NCBI GenBank assembly: GCA_026389365.1
Contig: JAPLHZ010000197.1
Coordinates: 1 to 47,707, forward strand
Source: Cyanobacteriota bacterium
GTDB lineage: Bacteria; Cyanobacteriota; Cyanobacteriia; Leptolyngbyales; Leptolyngbyaceae
Length of the DNA stretch: 47,707 nt
Reading direction: 5' to 3'
Positions 8,230 through 16,352 of the stretch are shown piece by piece. The translations under genes and the position numbers were made by a program. The notes beneath the pieces are model-generated. The model saw nothing but the letters and a program-made list of their open reading frames with translations, made no database searches and was not told the DNA's origin. The number at the start of each line of letters is the position of its first letter. Within the stretch, counting starts at the first letter, position 1.

Positions 8230-9778
8230 TATCTTTCTCGTCCTTGAGCAATTGATCTAGCTTTTGACCCTCTGGAAGATTAATAAAGACCCGATCGCCC
8301 TCTTTTAATCCTTCTGTAATCTGGGTTTTCCCGACGCTGCCCTTGCCTCCAGATTTATCTCCACCGTTATCCTGACTTTTGCCTCGACTACGCCCCGACT
8401 GAGTAGTACCAACCGTGACAGGTTTGAATTTTGGATTGCCTTTCTCATCCGGAACCAAAACGCCCGGTCTACCTTTTTTCGTCACGATCGCCACTGTCGG
8501 GACTAATAAGGCTTCGGACTCAGGCCCAGCAAACTCGATATCAACGTTCATCCCAGACTTGAGTTTACGCTGACCACTCAGCAACTTCAGCCGCACCTGG
8601 AAAAACCGCACATCCCGCTCTTCAATAGCTTCCGGAGCAATTAAACGAACCGTCGCCTTAAACGTCTCACTGGGGAATGCATCGACAACCATTTCGCCAC
8701 CAAGCCCGACTTTGACTTGGCCAATATCAATTTCTGGAATCTTGGCTAACACTTCTAATGCACTAGCGATCGCAACAATAGAGGTTGAGGTCGCGCCGCC
8801 TGTCGCCGAAGCCGAGGCCTGAGTTGTCGGGGTGACGAATGCACCCACCGACGCATATCGCTGGGTCACGAGTCCCGAAAACGGCGCACGGACAATCGTA
8901 TCTTCGATGCGGGTTTCAACAGCTCTAAGTCTCGCCCGTGCCTCTTCGACTTGGGACTCCTGTACGGCAATGTCCCCGTCGCTTCCAGATTGTTCCTGCT
9001 GGGTTAAGCCTTCTTGTTTGCTGGACACTTGAATCTCGGCTTGGACGCGCCTTGCATTCGCCTGTCGAACTTTTTCTTGGGCTTGATCTCGTTGGGCTAT
9101 GGTTTGACGAAGGGTTTGCTGCGCGCCTTGCAATTTACGCTCAAATTCATCAAGGGCATTAATGGAGATGGCTCCCTCAGCTCGTAGATCAAGATTACGT
9201 TTATATTGACGTTCTGCTAAAGCAAGTCCGGCCCGAGCATCTGCAATTAGCCCGTCACTGCGAATGATTTCGCTTTTGGCATTCGATATTTCACTCCCCG
9301 CATTAAAGACATCACCCTGCGATCGGTCCACTTCATTTTCGGCTTGACGTACCAACTCTGAACGGTTGGGCGATCGGAGTTGTTGAAGCCTTGCCTGTGC
9401 CGAGGCGACTGCCGCTAACGCCTGATTTCGCTCTCCCTCAAGATCTGAGGAATCCATGCGGGCAAGTTCCTGTCCTTCCACTACGGCATCCCCCTGCTCC
9501 ACCATAAGTTTCATCACCCGTCCTGCACTTTTTGGGCTGACGTTGACGGTTTGACGGGGGGTTACGGTACCACTGGCCTTCACTTTTGCCATCAACTTCT
9601 CGCGCTTCGCCTCCACCGTCAACTCGGCTAGCGCTTTATTGACCTCACCCCCTGGTTTGAGCCAGCCCAGTTGTGTTGCCCCGGCCAGCCCGATCGCCCC
9701 AGTCAGCAAGACTCCGCCTGCAATCAGAATTGGAGTGCGATAGTTTTGGAATAATTTAGTGAGTGAGTAAAATTTCAT
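8222..9778 (-). CDS. Periplasmic adaptor (HlyD/MacA/DevB family)
   Basis: A 518-residue membrane-fusion protein. It has one N-terminal membrane anchor (about residues 15-35), then the first half of a lipoyl domain (VKASGTVTPRQTVNVSPKSAG), a long alpha-helical hairpin with Ala/Gln/Arg/Glu heptads (about 110-290), the second lipoyl half (RIEDTIVRAPFSGLVTQR), and beta-barrel and membrane-proximal domains. A Gly/Ser/Lys-rich insertion (SGRSRGKSQDNGGDKSGGKG) interrupts the last domain. It is the first gene of the three-gene export operon and should bridge the permease to an outer-membrane channel. Confidence 0.93.
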   Translation of the reverse strand: MKFYSLTKLFQNYRTPILIAGGVLLTGAIGLAGATQLGWLKPGGEVNKALAELTVEAKREKLMAKVKASGTVTPRQTVNVSPKSAGRVMKLMVEQGDAVVEGQELARMDSSDLEGERNQALAAVASAQARLQQLRSPNRSELVRQAENEVDRSQGDVFNAGSEISNAKSEIIRSDGLIADARAGLALAERQYKRNLDLRAEGAISINALDEFERKLQGAQQTLRQTIAQRDQAQEKVRQANARRVQAEIQVSSKQEGLTQQEQSGSDGDIAVQESQVEEARARLRAVETRIEDTIVRAPFSGLVTQRYASVGAFVTPTTQASASATGGATSTSIVAIASALEVLAKIPEIDIGQVKVGLGGEMVVDAFPSETFKATVRLIAPEAIEERDVRFFQVRLKLLSGQRKLKSGMNVDIEFAGPESEALLVPTVAIVTKKGRPGVLVPDEKGNPKFKPVTVGTTQSGRSRGKSQDNGGDKSGGKGSVGKTQITEGLKEGDRVFINLPEGQKLDQLLKDEKDKK

Positions 9779-10132
9779 CGCACAATCAAAACATTAGGTC
9801 TGTTACCTATCTTAATACATGGCTTCCTCGCTTGTGGACTGGACATTTGGTTAATCATTAGATTGGGAAAATCAATATTTTTAGGGATTTGTAGCAAAGT
9901 AATCCTAAGTACCCCCTGAGAAATCAGTATCATGTAAGAATAAAGGCGCATCCAAAGGGTTGAGCATTGTGGCGATCGCAGGCTAAAGCAACGAATTTGA
10001 TTCGCTTGTTTTGTGTGAAATTTCCATACAGTTGCCAAATCGTACGGATCTCCTTTAAGTTCACTTGGATTCAGTACCATGGCTGATTCAAAACCTTGGC
10101 TGCTGCTCTGCCTGAAATAGTACTTAAGTCCC
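9779..10132. other. Divergent intergenic region, export operon / repeat protein
   Basis: About 350 bases between two divergent genes, expected to hold both promoters. An open frame on the minus strand (9775-10080) lacks family-like features and overlaps the adaptor start; I do not call it a gene. One HIP1 octamer is present near 9971. Confidence 0.5.
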
Positions 10133-11302
10133 GTGTCAAATCAACCTGAGTCTCTCCCATCTAAAGCTTCGGCTGAAGACCTCTTGCCAACTTTCAAGGC
10201 AGAGGAAACCCTACCATCTGGTCAGTCTATGAAGTTAGTCCGCCCGCCATCCCGGCCCGCACCTGTATCTGTGGAAAAAGCAATCCCTGCTGTTCCATCG
10301 GTCCCTGCGGTTGAATCTAAGATCACCCTTGAGCCAGTTCCGACTGATGGTCGTCAGCGTCCCATTCCGCCCCCCAGCGAACCGACTCAATATCGGGCGA
10401 TCGGAGTGGTGCGTGGTACCTACCATCCTTCGGATGAACAATTTACGCGGGGCAACATGGTAATGGCAGATGGTTCCCATGTGGAAGCTGTCTTGCTGGG
10501 CCGGGTCATGAGTTTGGTCCGAAATCATCTTCAACTAGACCAAGAGCATGTCTGGGTGGTCTATCCGAGAACTCGAGAACGGGAAGCAACCCTTCACCTT
10601 CAAATTGTTGGGGTGTGGGAGCCGGAGAATCTTAGTAACGAGCCGGATTCGGGCGAGTTGGGTGATGAGTTGACTCAGGATTCGATCGAGGAGGAGGTTC
10701 AAGAGGAATCTACTAAGGTATCAACTTCGGAGGTATCAACTTCGGAGGTATCAACTTCGGAGGTATCAACTTCGGAGGTATCAACTTCGGAGGTATCAAC
10801 TTCATCTGATGATGGCCTTCAGTATGTGCCGTCTTCTGAAGTAGACACCGATGTTTTTTCAATTCGGGGTGAAATCATTGCTCACGAACCCGAGAACCAC
10901 AAAGTTTCGGTGAAAATCCAGCAGGTTCTTCGTAAAAAAGGCGAGAAAGAGCCATCGATGAAGTATTTTAAGCTCAACCTTGAGGGTGATCTGAGGGGGA
11001 AAGTCTTAGGCTACTTCTGGGATCTGGATGTCAAACGAGATGGCCAAGATCTACGAATTCAGAGTGGTACTTCTATTGTCTTGGTAATGCCGAAGAAGTA
11101 TCCGAAACGTCCCATGATGGGCGGTCGTCGGCCTCTGGGGGGTGACGGTGGCAATCGTCGTCCGGGCGGTGGACCTCCTGGTCGGGGTGGCGATCGTCCT
11201 CCTGCTTCTCCGCCACCCACAAGGCGTGAGGGTGAGGTAGCTCCACCTAAGCCTGTGATGAAGCGAAAAGAAGATTCGGTGGAGACTAAGACTCCCGAAT
11301 AG
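10133..11302 (+). CDS. Conserved cyanobacterial protein of unknown function with VSTSE repeats
   Basis: A 389-residue protein that starts with GTG. It has a Pro/Ser-rich N-terminus (about 1-85), a conserved-looking domain (about 86-165: AIGVVRGTYHPSDEQFTRG, GSHVEAVLLGRVMSLV, WVVYPRT), an acidic linker with a pentapeptide repeat (196-225), a second domain (about 235-325: FSIRGEIIAHEP, VSVKIQQVLRKKGEKE, KYFKLNLEGDLRG), and a basic Gly/Arg/Pro-rich disordered tail. I recall homologues in other cyanobacteria, always without assigned function. The RG-rich tail suggests nucleic-acid binding, which is inference. There is no signal peptide. A terminator follows. Confidence 0.85.
   Translation: MSNQPESLPSKASAEDLLPTFKAEETLPSGQSMKLVRPPSRPAPVSVEKAIPAVPSVPAVESKITLEPVPTDGRQRPIPPPSEPTQYRAIGVVRGTYHPSDEQFTRGNMVMADGSHVEAVLLGRVMSLVRNHLQLDQEHVWVVYPRTREREATLHLQIVGVWEPENLSNEPDSGELGDELTQDSIEEEVQEESTKVSTSEVSTSEVSTSEVSTSEVSTSEVSTSSDDGLQYVPSSEVDTDVFSIRGEIIAHEPENHKVSVKIQQVLRKKGEKEPSMKYFKLNLEGDLRGKVLGYFWDLDVKRDGQDLRIQSGTSIVLVMPKKYPKRPMMGGRRPLGGDGGNRRPGGGPPGRGGDRPPASPPPTRREGEVAPPKPVMKRKEDSVETKTPE
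10718..10807. repeat. 15-bp coding tandem repeat (VSTSE), six copies
   Basis: Five exact copies of gtatcaacttcggag plus a sixth ending tcatct encode VSTSE five times then VSTSS. The lack of synonymous differences indicates a recent, probably length-variable expansion. Confidence 0.97.
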
Positions 11303-11318
11303 GTTATGTAGGTAAATT

Positions 11319-11340
11319 CCATATTAAATCCATATTAAAT
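11319..11340. repeat. 11-bp tandem duplication after the VSTSE-repeat gene
   Basis: ccatattaaat occurs twice in tandem between the stop codon and the terminator. Confidence 0.9.
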
Positions 11341-11380
11341 AAGTGCTCCTGTTGCCATCAATTCACAGGGGCACTTGTTT
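11341..11380 (+). terminator. Intrinsic terminator of the VSTSE-repeat gene
   Basis: Arms aagtgctcctg (11341-11351) and caggggcactt (11366-11376) pair over 11 bp with one T-G wobble; gtttt follows. The convergent hydrolase gene ends just beyond. Confidence 0.8.
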
Positions 11381-11402
11381 TAGGTTTTGTCCTCTAGGTT
11401 TT

Positions 11403-12263
11403 CTAGAGCGGTTGATACACGAGAAATCCTGCGATCGCATCCAATAATTTCTGAGGTTCATCGCTGCGGATTGCATGGCCGCTTTTTTCAAAAATACGTA
11501 AGTCCGATCGGGGAATTAGCTTCGCAATCTCCGTGCCAAATTCCGGCGCACAAATCCAGTCATGGCGACCTGCCAAAATTAAACTAGGCGCTATGATATT
11601 TTTTAATTCCGATCGCAAATCATAGGATCGCAAGAAACCACCGAAAGCTTCATTAATAGCCTCAACAGATAAAATACGATCGGTCCAGTCGATCGGTTGT
11701 GGGGGTTTTGACTGGTAGCTGTACAACGGTGCTAACAGGTCAAAATAAGTTTGTAATGCTTGAACTGATGGGAAATTACCATCCCAGAGCATTTGGGCTA
11801 TTGCAATCTGCTCTGGGGTGCCGCGATCGTTTAGCGTCTGTTGAGCCTTGGCTAAAAACTCGTAACTTGCAGCGGTTGCATAGGCAATCAGGTGTGATAT
11901 CGATGCGGGATAGCGGGCGGCATAGGCCATCGCCACCATTCCACCATAGGATCCACCAATCACAATAATTTGCTCTAATCCTAGGTAAAGTCGGAGCGCT
12001 TCAACATCTTCGACATTGTTATCAAGGGTGTAGGTCGATTGCGGTCCGCGTGCCGATCGACCTTGCCCCCGATGATCGATATAGACCAGTTGGAGCCGAT
12101 CGGCCAGAGCGCTAAAGGTTGGCTTATATCCGGTATGGTCAGCACCCGGCCCACCATGGAGCAGAAACGCTACAGGCTTTTCTTGAAAGCGCGGCCCCTC
12201 ACAGACAATAGATGCCCCTTCTACGTCAAAAAAAAGTTCTGTGCCTCGAAGTTTAGCTTTCAA
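11403..12263 (-). CDS. Alpha/beta hydrolase, proline-iminopeptidase-like
   Basis: A 286-residue alpha/beta-hydrolase. The oxyanion-hole motif HGGPGADHTGY is near residue 36. The nucleophile elbow GGSYGGMVA gives the catalytic Ser, Asp is in AGRHDWICAP, and His is in KSGHAIRSDEP. The HGGPG and GGSYGG pattern fits the proline iminopeptidase/S33 branch, but substrate is not predictable. The apparent start is TTG (12261-12263) behind gaggggtg; no ATG is close. There is no signal peptide. It is a single gene downstream of ribH on the same strand, 130 bases away. Confidence 0.85.
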   Translation of the reverse strand: MKAKLRGTELFFDVEGASIVCEGPRFQEKPVAFLLHGGPGADHTGYKPTFSALADRLQLVYIDHRGQGRSARGPQSTYTLDNNVEDVEALRLYLGLEQIIVIGGSYGGMVAMAYAARYPASISHLIAYATAASYEFLAKAQQTLNDRGTPEQIAIAQMLWDGNFPSVQALQTYFDLLAPLYSYQSKPPQPIDWTDRILSVEAINEAFGGFLRSYDLRSELKNIIAPSLILAGRHDWICAPEFGTEIAKLIPRSDLRIFEKSGHAIRSDEPQKLLDAIAGFLVYQPL

Positions 12264-12393
12264 ACACCCCTCGCTATGTCCATATATTTAATGTACGTAA
12301 GCGTTTAACATAGGCAGACCCGATCGCCCTACCCCTACCCCCTCCGGGCAGGCTACGTCACAAAAAAAGGGGGAACTAGAATTGAATTCAGGG

Positions 12394-12957
12394 CTATTCT
12401 GCGATCGTGTCTGCCGCTGCATAACTCAACGTTGGGAGTGCGCCCGAAGGACTGATGGAGCCTTGATGGGCGGGAGGAACCGATCGGATAGACTGCATCA
12501 AACTCGCCATTTCGAGCGCACTCATTGCAAAGTCCCACCCCTTGTTGCTCTTAATGCCCGCCCGTTCTAATGCTTGCTGCATCGTGTCTGTCGTGAGAAC
12601 GCCAAAGACAACGGGAACCCCCGTTTGGAATGCCGCCGCTGCGATTCCTTTCGAGACTTCCCCGGCAACATAGTCGAAATGTGGAGTGCTTCCCCGAATC
12701 ACAGCTCCGATGCAAATTATTGCGTCATAGCGTCCGGACATGGCCAACTGACGGGCCAGCAGAGGCAGCTCAAAACACCCTGGTGCCCAGGCGTAGTCCA
12801 CTTGAGTCCCTTGGGGATCTACATCGACTCCGTGACGCTTTAAACAATCTTGACAACCCTCTAAGAGTCTTGTTGTGACGAGATCGTTAAAGCGCCCAAT
12901 CACGATCGCATATCGATAAGTATTGGAATGTGCAAAAGTTCCTTCAAAAACAGCCAT
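12394..12957 (-). CDS. ribH: 6,7-dimethyl-8-ribityllumazine synthase
   Basis: Penultimate enzyme of riboflavin synthesis, condensing the ribityl-aminouracil with 3,4-dihydroxybutanone phosphate. The 187-residue protein has the N-terminal beta strand [12 protein letters not shown], the substrate loop [23 protein letters not shown] with the catalytic His region, and [21 protein letters not shown]. The fold ends near residue 160; the last ~25 residues are a Pro/Ser-rich extension. It lies 188 bases after psbZ on the same strand, with a strong terminator between, so it probably has its own promoter. Confidence 0.96.
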   Translation of the reverse strand: MAVFEGTFAHSNTYRYAIVIGRFNDLVTTRLLEGCQDCLKRHGVDVDPQGTQVDYAWAPGCFELPLLARQLAMSGRYDAIICIGAVIRGSTPHFDYVAGEVSKGIAAAAFQTGVPVVFGVLTTDTMQQALERAGIKSNKGWDFAMSALEMASLMQSIRSVPPAHQGSISPSGALPTLSYAAADTIAE

Positions 12958-13069
12958 TGAGATCTTCTACCGTTAGTGCAGCACAGGGAATGCCTTGACC
13001 TTACCTAGATTACCTTGTTAGTCGAGATTGGTCGCAATAGATGTATCTTATGTATGAATTTTAATCAAA

Positions 13070-13108
13070 ATAAAACAGCCGATCGCATCGTTCGATCGGC
13101 TGTTTTAT
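13070..13108 (-). terminator. Terminator of psbZ
   Basis: A perfect 16-bp stem (arms 13070-13085 and 13093-13108, core aaaacagccgatcg) with a 7-nt loop, followed on the minus strand by a T-rich stretch. The CGATCG core is part of the stem. A strong stem suits a highly expressed photosystem gene. Confidence 0.9.
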
Positions 13109-13145
13109 AGAATTTATTGTCAGCGCTTCATTGCTAGCTCTAAGC

Positions 13146-13334
13146 CTACGCCACCAAGAAGTTCAATGCGCCCACAGCAACAACTAAACCACCCCAGATA
13201 ATTGACCCTAGCAAAATTAGCCGTTTGGATTGATCCCAGTTTTGGGGCGATGCGTAGGCGACGGGTACGTAGACGATCATCGCGAATGAGAAGAACACTA
13301 ATGCGGCAAGTAGCAATTGGAATACGACGGTCAT
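13146..13334 (-). CDS. psbZ: Photosystem II protein PsbZ (Ycf9)
   Basis: A 62-residue membrane protein of the photosystem II core periphery, near CP43. It has two transmembrane helices (about residues 4-26 and 38-60) joined by the loop [15 protein letters not shown], which is characteristic of PsbZ. The ATG is preceded by GGGAGAAAG, a good ribosome binding site. It is a stand-alone gene ended by a strong hairpin, with ribH next downstream. Confidence 0.97.
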   Translation of the reverse strand: MTVVFQLLLAALVFFSFAMIVYVPVAYASPQNWDQSKRLILLGSIIWGGLVVAVGALNFLVA

Positions 13335-13536
13335 GACTTTCTCCCTATGGACAGCAAGTTTAGTGATCTCAGCGATTATGAGTGAGAATGAACAGGCCGC
13401 CCCAAGGCACTAAAATGCACAGGCCATGCGCTGTATTTCCCATGTCTGTACCGTATCAGAAAACTGGTTTTGATTCTATGGAATCGAACCGTAACGTAAC
13501 TTTTTGTAAATCTGTCTCTCAGGCAAGAGGGTTTTC

Positions 13537-14880
13537 ATGGTGACGATCGAACGACTGGCTGCTTCTTTGCAAGAGGTTTTAGCGATCGCAGTAATGGCGG
13601 CTGAAGCGGAGGGATGGCATCTATATCTGGTGGGCGGCGGCGTGCGTGATTTGATGCGGAAGGGCGGGGAGGGTCCGGTGATGCTGTCGGATCTGGATTT
13701 GGTGGTGGAGGGTGCGGTGGGGGCCGGGGTGAAGCTGGCAGAGGCGTTACGATCGCGTTATCCAGAGGTGGTGCTGGAAATCCATGGCAAGTTTCAGACG
13801 GCGGCTTTGACCTGGCATGGGGATCCGGTGCTGGGGGATTTGTCCATGGATTTGGCGACGGCGCGAACGGAGAGTTATGCGTATCCGGCTGCAAACCCGA
13901 CTGTTGTGGCTAGTTCTATTGAATCGGATTTGTTTCGCCGAGATTTTTCAGTGAATGCGATGGCGTTGAGATTGACGGGTCCGGGGGCGGGTGTGGTGTT
14001 GGATTTACATCGTGGTGTAGAGGATTTGGCGGCGAGGGTCTTACGGGTTTTGCACGATCGGAGTTTGCTAGATGACCCGACGCGGGTATTTCGGGGGGCA
14101 CGGTTTGCAGCGCGGTTTGGGTTTGAGTTTCATCCCGAGACCAAAGATCAGTTTGCCTCCGCGATCGCCTCGGGAATCTATGAACAATCTCGTCAGGAAT
14201 TTGGTTCGGTTCCGGCCCTGCAAACTCGACTTAGATCTGAATTTAAATATTTGTTTTCATCTTCGACATGGAAAGGTGCGTTGCGGAGTTTGAGGTCGGT
14301 AAATGCGTTTCATTGTTTGCATCCTAGTTTGTCGATTTCCCAGAATTTGGATGATGTAGGTTGGCGGCGGCTGTGGCGATCGCTATGTCGGATGGATTTG
14401 TGGCTGAAGGACGATCGGCTGAATCCGGGGCTACACCGATGGCAGACGATGTTGGAATTGATTCTGGCGATGGCCGATGAACCCGAATTAATTGCGGCAC
14501 AATTGCAATTACCGAAAGCTGCGATCGATCGTTTATCAACGTTAAATAGGATTGAAGTTCAGATTCATCAATTACTGAACCAAGGCGATCGTCCGAGTCG
14601 AGTAGACCAAGTATTAAGTGCGTTTGACCGGGTTACATTGTTGTTAATTGCAGCGCGAAGTGATGACCCTTGGCGGTGTCAGATCTGGAAGTATTTGACC
14701 GAGTATGCCCAAGTTAAGCCGATATTGTCGGGTAAAGATATACAGGAATTTGGCTTTAAACCAGGGAAAGGGTTGAAGCTGATTCTGACGCAATTGCGGG
14801 TGGCGATGTTGGATCAGGTCGTGAACGATCGTTCTAGTGCGATCGAATTTCTAAAGAGTTTGAAACTAGGAGACCGATAG
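13537..14880 (+). CDS. CCA tRNA nucleotidyltransferase / poly(A) polymerase family protein
   Basis: Class II nucleotidyltransferase of 447 residues that adds CCA (or, in organisms with split enzymes, CC or A) to tRNA 3' ends. Visible motifs: LYLVGGGVRDL, the metal-binding DxD in LSDLDLVVEG, RRDFSVNAMALRL, and the DDPTRVFRGARFAARFGF motif of the neck. The C-terminal half is helical. The first ~450 bases are strikingly G-rich on the coding strand compared with the rest. It converges on the cytochrome gene with only 6 bases between stop codons. Whether it makes all of CCA cannot be decided here. Confidence 0.9.
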   Translation: MVTIERLAASLQEVLAIAVMAAEAEGWHLYLVGGGVRDLMRKGGEGPVMLSDLDLVVEGAVGAGVKLAEALRSRYPEVVLEIHGKFQTAALTWHGDPVLGDLSMDLATARTESYAYPAANPTVVASSIESDLFRRDFSVNAMALRLTGPGAGVVLDLHRGVEDLAARVLRVLHDRSLLDDPTRVFRGARFAARFGFEFHPETKDQFASAIASGIYEQSRQEFGSVPALQTRLRSEFKYLFSSSTWKGALRSLRSVNAFHCLHPSLSISQNLDDVGWRRLWRSLCRMDLWLKDDRLNPGLHRWQTMLELILAMADEPELIAAQLQLPKAAIDRLSTLNRIEVQIHQLLNQGDRPSRVDQVLSAFDRVTLLLIAARSDDPWRCQIWKYLTEYAQVKPILSGKDIQEFGFKPGKGLKLILTQLRVAMLDQVVNDRSSAIEFLKSLKLGDR

Positions 14881-14886
14881 ACCATT

Positions 14887-15498
14887 TTATTTCTCTGCCT
14901 GTGCCTCAGCTTCTGCCGACAATTTACGGAAATTAAATGCCTGGGCACTCGGATGACAGGTAATACAAGTGGTCAGCGTTGGCTTTGTTGCAAGTTTTAC
15001 TTTTGGATGGAGCGCTTTAAAATATCTCGATTCTGAAATTCGGTAGGGCACTCGTTCATCTGTGCTGGCCACCGGACGCGATGCATTTTTTATGTAGTTC
15101 CACATGATCCGCTTTTCTGGACCTTGGGGAATGTCTATTGTCACGCCATAATGTTGCGGATCCTGAAGCAATGCCTGCCAGGTTTGAGTGGGCATGACAG
15201 CGGGTGGAATTCCAATGTGGCAGCTTCGGCAGGACTCTAAGTAAAGTTCTTGGCCTAAACGATCGCGATCGCTCACCGGATCAACGGTTCCAATCTCTGC
15301 GCTCTGAACGCTTGGGCTGCTTTGAATATTAGGAGTTTGCAACTTAGGAGCTTGCAACAATGGATTGTTCTTTGGCTCTAGGGCTTGGGCAAGGCCGATC
15401 CCCATCATTAATGTAAACAAAATTAACAGCATCACCAATCCCATCACAGCAGGACCAGATTGACGGCGGGTTGTTCGGCGGGTGCGCGATCGGGACAT
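14887..15498 (-). CDS. Membrane-anchored di-heme cytochrome c
   Basis: A 203-residue protein with a very basic N-terminus (RSRTRRTTRRQ), one transmembrane segment at about residues 18-38, a Pro/Gln/Ser-rich linker, and two heme c sites: CRSCH at 90-94 and CITCH at 178-182. The region between them (about 120-170) has conserved-looking YRISESRYFKALHPKVK. I recognise it as the cyanobacterial DHC (di-heme cytochrome c) type. The heme domain should lie on the lumenal/periplasmic side; its electron partners are unknown. Confidence 0.85.
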   Translation of the reverse strand: MSRSRTRRTTRRQSGPAVMGLVMLLILFTLMMGIGLAQALEPKNNPLLQAPKLQTPNIQSSPSVQSAEIGTVDPVSDRDRLGQELYLESCRSCHIGIPPAVMPTQTWQALLQDPQHYGVTIDIPQGPEKRIMWNYIKNASRPVASTDERVPYRISESRYFKALHPKVKLATKPTLTTCITCHPSAQAFNFRKLSAEAEAQAEK

Positions 15499-15609
15499 GG
15501 GAAACCATCATAAATAAGAACAACAGCCATCAGCTATTTTCGACAGCCCCTTCACAAATCCGGGAACTGTCCCCACAATGATAACCACAACATTACTTAG
15601 GCGCATTAG

Positions 15610-16182
15610 ATGGGACAGTCGAAGTCGGAGCTGAAATCTGAGTCAAACGTTGGGTCAGATCCTTGGTCTATCCAACATCAGACCGTAGACAATATCAACG
15701 ATATTACCAAGGACGTGGATTGTCGAACCGTTCAGTTACGGGTTGGGCCTGAATTTGTTGAGTTACGAGCGCTTCAGGCATTATTTAATCTCGTCGCGTT
15801 TTGGGCTAGCGATCGGACTCTTGAGGATCTTCAGACGGCTCTCGACCATAGTGACCCGATCGTTACAGCATGGGACAATACGACGCTCATCGGCTTTGCC
15901 CGCGCCACATCCGATGGAGTCTACCGCGCCACGATTTGGGATGTAGTGGTCGATCCTAACTATCAAGGGGCAGGCATTGGACGTAAACTCGTGCAGACCT
16001 TAATCACCCATCCGCGTCTCAGTCGCGTGGAACGCATTTATCTGATGACGACCAATCAGCAAGCCTTTTATGAACGGATTGGGTTTACAGAAAATCAGAC
16101 TACAACAATGGTTTTGCATAGTCAGCCTTTAGAGATGCCGGCCTTTCTTGAAGTTGAACTTGAATGTGATGTAGGACAGTAA
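15610..16182 (+). CDS. GNAT N-acetyltransferase, Ycf52-like
   Basis: A 190-residue acetyl-CoA-dependent acetyltransferase. After a poorly conserved first ~45 residues, the GNAT core has LIGFARATSDGVYRATIWDV, then motif A VVVDPNYQGAGIGRKLV (acetyl-CoA pyrophosphate loop), then RIYLMTTNQQAFYERIGF. This matches the Ycf52 family of cyanobacteria and red-algal plastids, related to plant plastid NSI/SNAT enzymes. Substrate is unknown. It precedes the TPP riboswitch and thiC. Confidence 0.88.
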   Translation: MGQSKSELKSESNVGSDPWSIQHQTVDNINDITKDVDCRTVQLRVGPEFVELRALQALFNLVAFWASDRTLEDLQTALDHSDPIVTAWDNTTLIGFARATSDGVYRATIWDVVVDPNYQGAGIGRKLVQTLITHPRLSRVERIYLMTTNQQAFYERIGFTENQTTTMVLHSQPLEMPAFLEVELECDVGQ

Positions 16183-16206
16183 CCCTAGAAACAGTGTAGG
16201 ATTTTT

Positions 16207-16334
16207 AGGTAGCTAGGGGTGCCGAAGAAACGATCGGCTGAGAAACCACCCTTAGAACCTGAAACGGGCTACAGATTACGAGAAATGTTATCGATCTGTT
16301 GTCTCTGGGTAATACCAGCGAAGGGAAGCTGTTT
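16207..16334 (+). promoter_or_regulatory. TPP (THI-box) riboswitch upstream of thiC, with an inserted hairpin
   Basis: Conserved blocks appear in order: aggggtgcc, ggctgagaaa, acccttagaacctga, then tctgggtaataccagcg and aagggaagct. P1 pairs agct at 16211-16214 with agct at 16327-16330, extended by wobbles. Normally the cctga block (P4 side) runs straight into tctgg (P5); here 41 extra bases (16263-16303) separate them and contain their own stem acagat/atctgt with an inner cga/tcg. A clear ribosome binding site follows at 16340-16346, with no U-run terminator visible, so control is probably at translation initiation. Confidence 0.93.
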
Positions 16335-16352
16335 ATTTTAAGGAAGAGTCAT

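Noticed and set aside
9775-10080. 101-codon minus-strand frame upstream of the adaptor gene
   Set aside because: It overlaps the adaptor start, has no recognisable motif and atypical composition, and covers the expected divergent promoter region.
13660-13740. Possible G-quadruplex in the nucleotidyltransferase gene
   Set aside because: G-runs are frequent but I could not find four G3 tracts with short loops in a row; only incomplete sets are present.
13535-13894. 119-codon Pro-rich frame antisense to the tRNA nucleotidyltransferase gene
   Set aside because: It results from the strongly G-rich coding strand of the real gene; no protein-like features.
16299-16352. Upstream in-frame extension of thiC
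   Set aside because: These codons lie within the P5/P1 part of the TPP riboswitch; a strong ribosome binding site precedes ATG 16353 and the shorter protein fits the family.
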